This document shows positions 62,381 through 64,000 of a stretch of 64,000 nt of DNA, piece after piece. The translations under genes were made by a program, and so were the position numbers. Source of the DNA: Rhizomys pruinosus (lineage: Eukaryota; Chordata; Mammalia; Rodentia; Spalacidae); NCBI GenBank assembly GCA_009823505.1, contig VZQC01001015.1, positions 1,162,816-1,226,815 of the forward strand, in the 5' to 3' direction. Numbering within the stretch: the first letter of the stretch is position 1; every line of letters begins with the position of its first letter. Under the pieces are notes generated by a model that saw only the letters and a program-made list of their open reading frames with translations, made no database searches and was not told the DNA's origin.

Positions 62381-62760
62381 CTTCCTCCCCAAATTGGATG
62401 GCTTTTTAGCGAGAAAGAGCTGTCACAAGTACACGGTTTGGGCCTTTATATTTTTAGACATTTGCCTTTCTCTGGTGGATTACATTTTGGAAATCGTATG
62501 ATTGCACTAAAGTTAGCCAGCTTGTTGACTTTGTTCATTTGTGTTTATATATTCAATGGGATTTCAGAGCAAATTGAACGGATTCCTTTGTTCTCACTAG
62601 ATTAAGCCCAGATAGATAATCGGGTTTAGTTATGGCCACATTGTTTAAATTGTGCTAATTACAGGGCAATGTAGCGCAATGGGGGAGGGGGGACAAGTTA
62701 AATGTTCAGTGGAAGAAGCAACAAAGAATCATATGCCAAGCTAAAAAATGTACAGTTGCT
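62381..62760. promoter_or_regulatory. candidate conserved non-coding element
   Basis: SINE-free AT-rich DNA with 'cacattgttt' (SOX-like) near 62637, 'gctaattac' (homeodomain-like) near 62654, 'agataatcg' near 62614, and no simple repeat. A frame that enters from the preceding SINE is not a gene. Confidence 0.35.
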
Positions 62761-63094
62761 AAACCTCTCCCCCAGGGCCAATTTAAAGGCTGCTTTGCAA
62801 AGAACTGTTTACACTGAAAGTCTTTAAACACCAAGCCTGTTTCCACGCGGGGATCCAGTGGTGGGGAGAGGGAAGCGGGTGATGGTGGGGGGCCGATTCC
62901 TGGTTTCCTGCCCATAAGGCTGTGGTGTGACTCCAGGCTGCTGTCTGCTCTAGAGCCCTCAGGAGGGAAGGGGTGGAGAACAAGAAGACGACCCCCCCCC
63001 CACACACATACGCTTGCACGCACACACCCTCTGAAAGGAAAGGAGGAAGAGAAAAGGGCCTAGTGAGAGGTTGTTGTAGAGGGCACGGACAGGA
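62761..63094. other. unique non-coding DNA
   Basis: Purine-rich in places with a short C-run/CACA stretch near 62990-63030. No repeat family seen. Confidence 0.55.
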
Positions 63095-63305
63095 AGGAGC
63101 TGGGGAGACGGCTCAGGGGTTTAAAGTAGAAGAGGACCTGAATTCAGATCCTTAGCACCCGTGTAGAAAGCTGGTCAGGGTGGTGTGGACCCATAACCCC
63201 AAAACCGGAAAGGCAGAGGTAGAGGTGGAGGATGGCTAGGGCTCACTGGCCAGCTAGTCTAGTGTAATCTGAGATCCAGGTTCAGTGAGAGACTTTGTCT
63301 CAAAA
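63095..63305 (+). repeat. diverged tRNA-derived SINE with B1-like second half
   Basis: 'aggagctggggagacggctc' and 'gacctgaattcagatcctta' fit a B2/B3 head. The remainder ('ggtggtgtggacccataacc', 'gagagactttgtctcaaaaa') is B1-like. It could be a composite family. Confidence 0.55.
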
Positions 63306-63310
63306 ACTAA

Positions 63311-63440
63311 GGTGGAGAACTAGGTGTGGTGGCCCAGGTCTTTAATTCAGGAGGCAGAGGCAGGAAAATCTCTGTGAGTTCAAGGCTAGCCTGGTATACA
63401 GATGGGGTTTCAGGGAGACCCTGTTTCAAAAAAAAAAGAA
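63311..63440 (+). repeat. B1 SINE, shortened
   Basis: 'aactaggtgtggtggcccag' to 'ccctgtttcaaaaaa', lacking 'cccagcacttggg'. Confidence 0.83.
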
Positions 63441-63449
63441 AAGAAAACC

Positions 63450-63612
63450 GCCAGGCGTAGTGGCTCATGCCTTTAATCCCAGCACTCAAGAGGCAGAGGC
63501 AGGCAGAGGCAGGCGGATCTCAGTGAGTTTAAGGTCAGCCTGGTCTATAGAGTGAGTTCCAGGCCAGCTGGGAATAAAGGGAGAAGGGAGAACCTGTCTC
63601 AAAAATACCAAA
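63450..63612 (+). repeat. B1 SINE
   Basis: 'cgccaggcgtagtggctcat' to 'ctgtctcaaaaatacc', with a doubled 'gaggcaggca' in the centre. Confidence 0.88.
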
Positions 63613-63616
63613 AAAG

Positions 63617-63770
63617 CCGGGCGTGGTGGCGCACGCCTTTAATCCTAGCACTTGGGAGGCAAAGGCAGGCGGATCTTTGTGAGTTCAAGGCCAGCCTGGT
63701 CTACAGTGTGAGTTCCAGGACAGCTGGGGCTACAGGGAGACCCTGTCTCGAAAAGACCAAAAAAAAAAAA
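63617..63770 (+). repeat. young full-length B1 SINE
   Basis: 'gccgggcgtggtggcgcacg' to 'ctgtctcgaaaagacc', nearly identical to the copy at 3557. Confidence 0.95.
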
Positions 63771-63814
63771 CCAGATGGAGAGAGATAGGGGTCCCATGTT
63801 CACACATTCATACA

Positions 63815-63835
63815 CGCAGAAAGAGAGAGAGAGAC

Positions 63836-63881
<46 letters not shown>

Positions 63882-63915
63882 GAAAGAGAGAGAGACAGAG
63901 AGAGAGAGAGAAATG
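63815..63915 (+). repeat. (GA)n/(CA)n/(GA)n compound microsatellite
   Basis: About 20 CA units (63838-63878) lie between two GA-rich blocks, each preceded by 'cgcagaaagagaga', which suggests a short local duplication. Confidence 0.93.
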
Positions 63916-64000
63916 AAAGAGGAAGAGCCGATACAAAAACACACCAGCAGGCTGGGCCAGGCAACCAAGAGACCATTTGACAGAGTCAGGAATAAATCAG

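Noticed and set aside
61958..62605. 215-codon frame on the plus strand
   Set aside because: Its first 130 codons are antisense B1 and B2/B3 sequence; the remainder reads candidate non-coding element DNA.

Overview
This window is mammalian, non-coding, repeat-saturated DNA from a muroid rodent. The evidence is the SINE set: well over a hundred B1 (7SL-RNA-derived), B2 and B3 (tRNA-derived) and ID/B4 elements, mostly full length and A-tailed. The youngest B2 copies belong to a GC-rich subfamily with a short internal duplication, seen here in at least eight places. A gerbil-like or related muroid is possible, but I cannot fix the species from sequence alone. I found no protein-coding exon, tRNA gene, rRNA or CRISPR array that I would defend. 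The open frames are translations of SINEs and microsatellites, apart from one decayed L1 reverse-transcriptase remnant.

Layout. 1-6573: SINE-dense DNA ending in a poly(T) run and a one-base gap (N at 6574). 6575-12458: a second, indel-ridden copy of about 905-6573, most simply a failed contig merge. 12459-24562: SINE clusters alternating with unique DNA, including a candidate conserved non-coding element near 21.7-22.06 kb; N at 17080, 20074 and 24563. 24564 to about 31540: a low-accuracy stretch that in places is a garbled copy of 22.88-24.56 kb. 31.5-40.4 kb: SINEs, two minus-strand L1 fragments, a GC-rich unique block near 35.6-35.95 kb and another local duplication beside N 38188. 40.4-57 kb: dense B1/B2/B3, a 46-bp minisatellite, and the second copy of an A-tailed retroposon I cannot name (the first is at 38.9-39.2 kb). 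57-58.6 kb and 62.4-62.8 kb: SINE-free AT-rich unique DNA that looks like regulatory sequence of a gene-poor developmental locus.

The most valuable observations concern assembly and retroposition. Four of the six single-N gaps are flanked by duplicated sequence. Several SINEs keep readable target-site duplications, giving the order of insertion. Two copies of an unidentified retroposon share about 200 bp and each has its own target-site duplication. I found no undescribed defence, regulatory or metabolic system. Coordinates of SINE ends are read by eye, usually good to a few bases for young copies and 10-20 bases for old ones.
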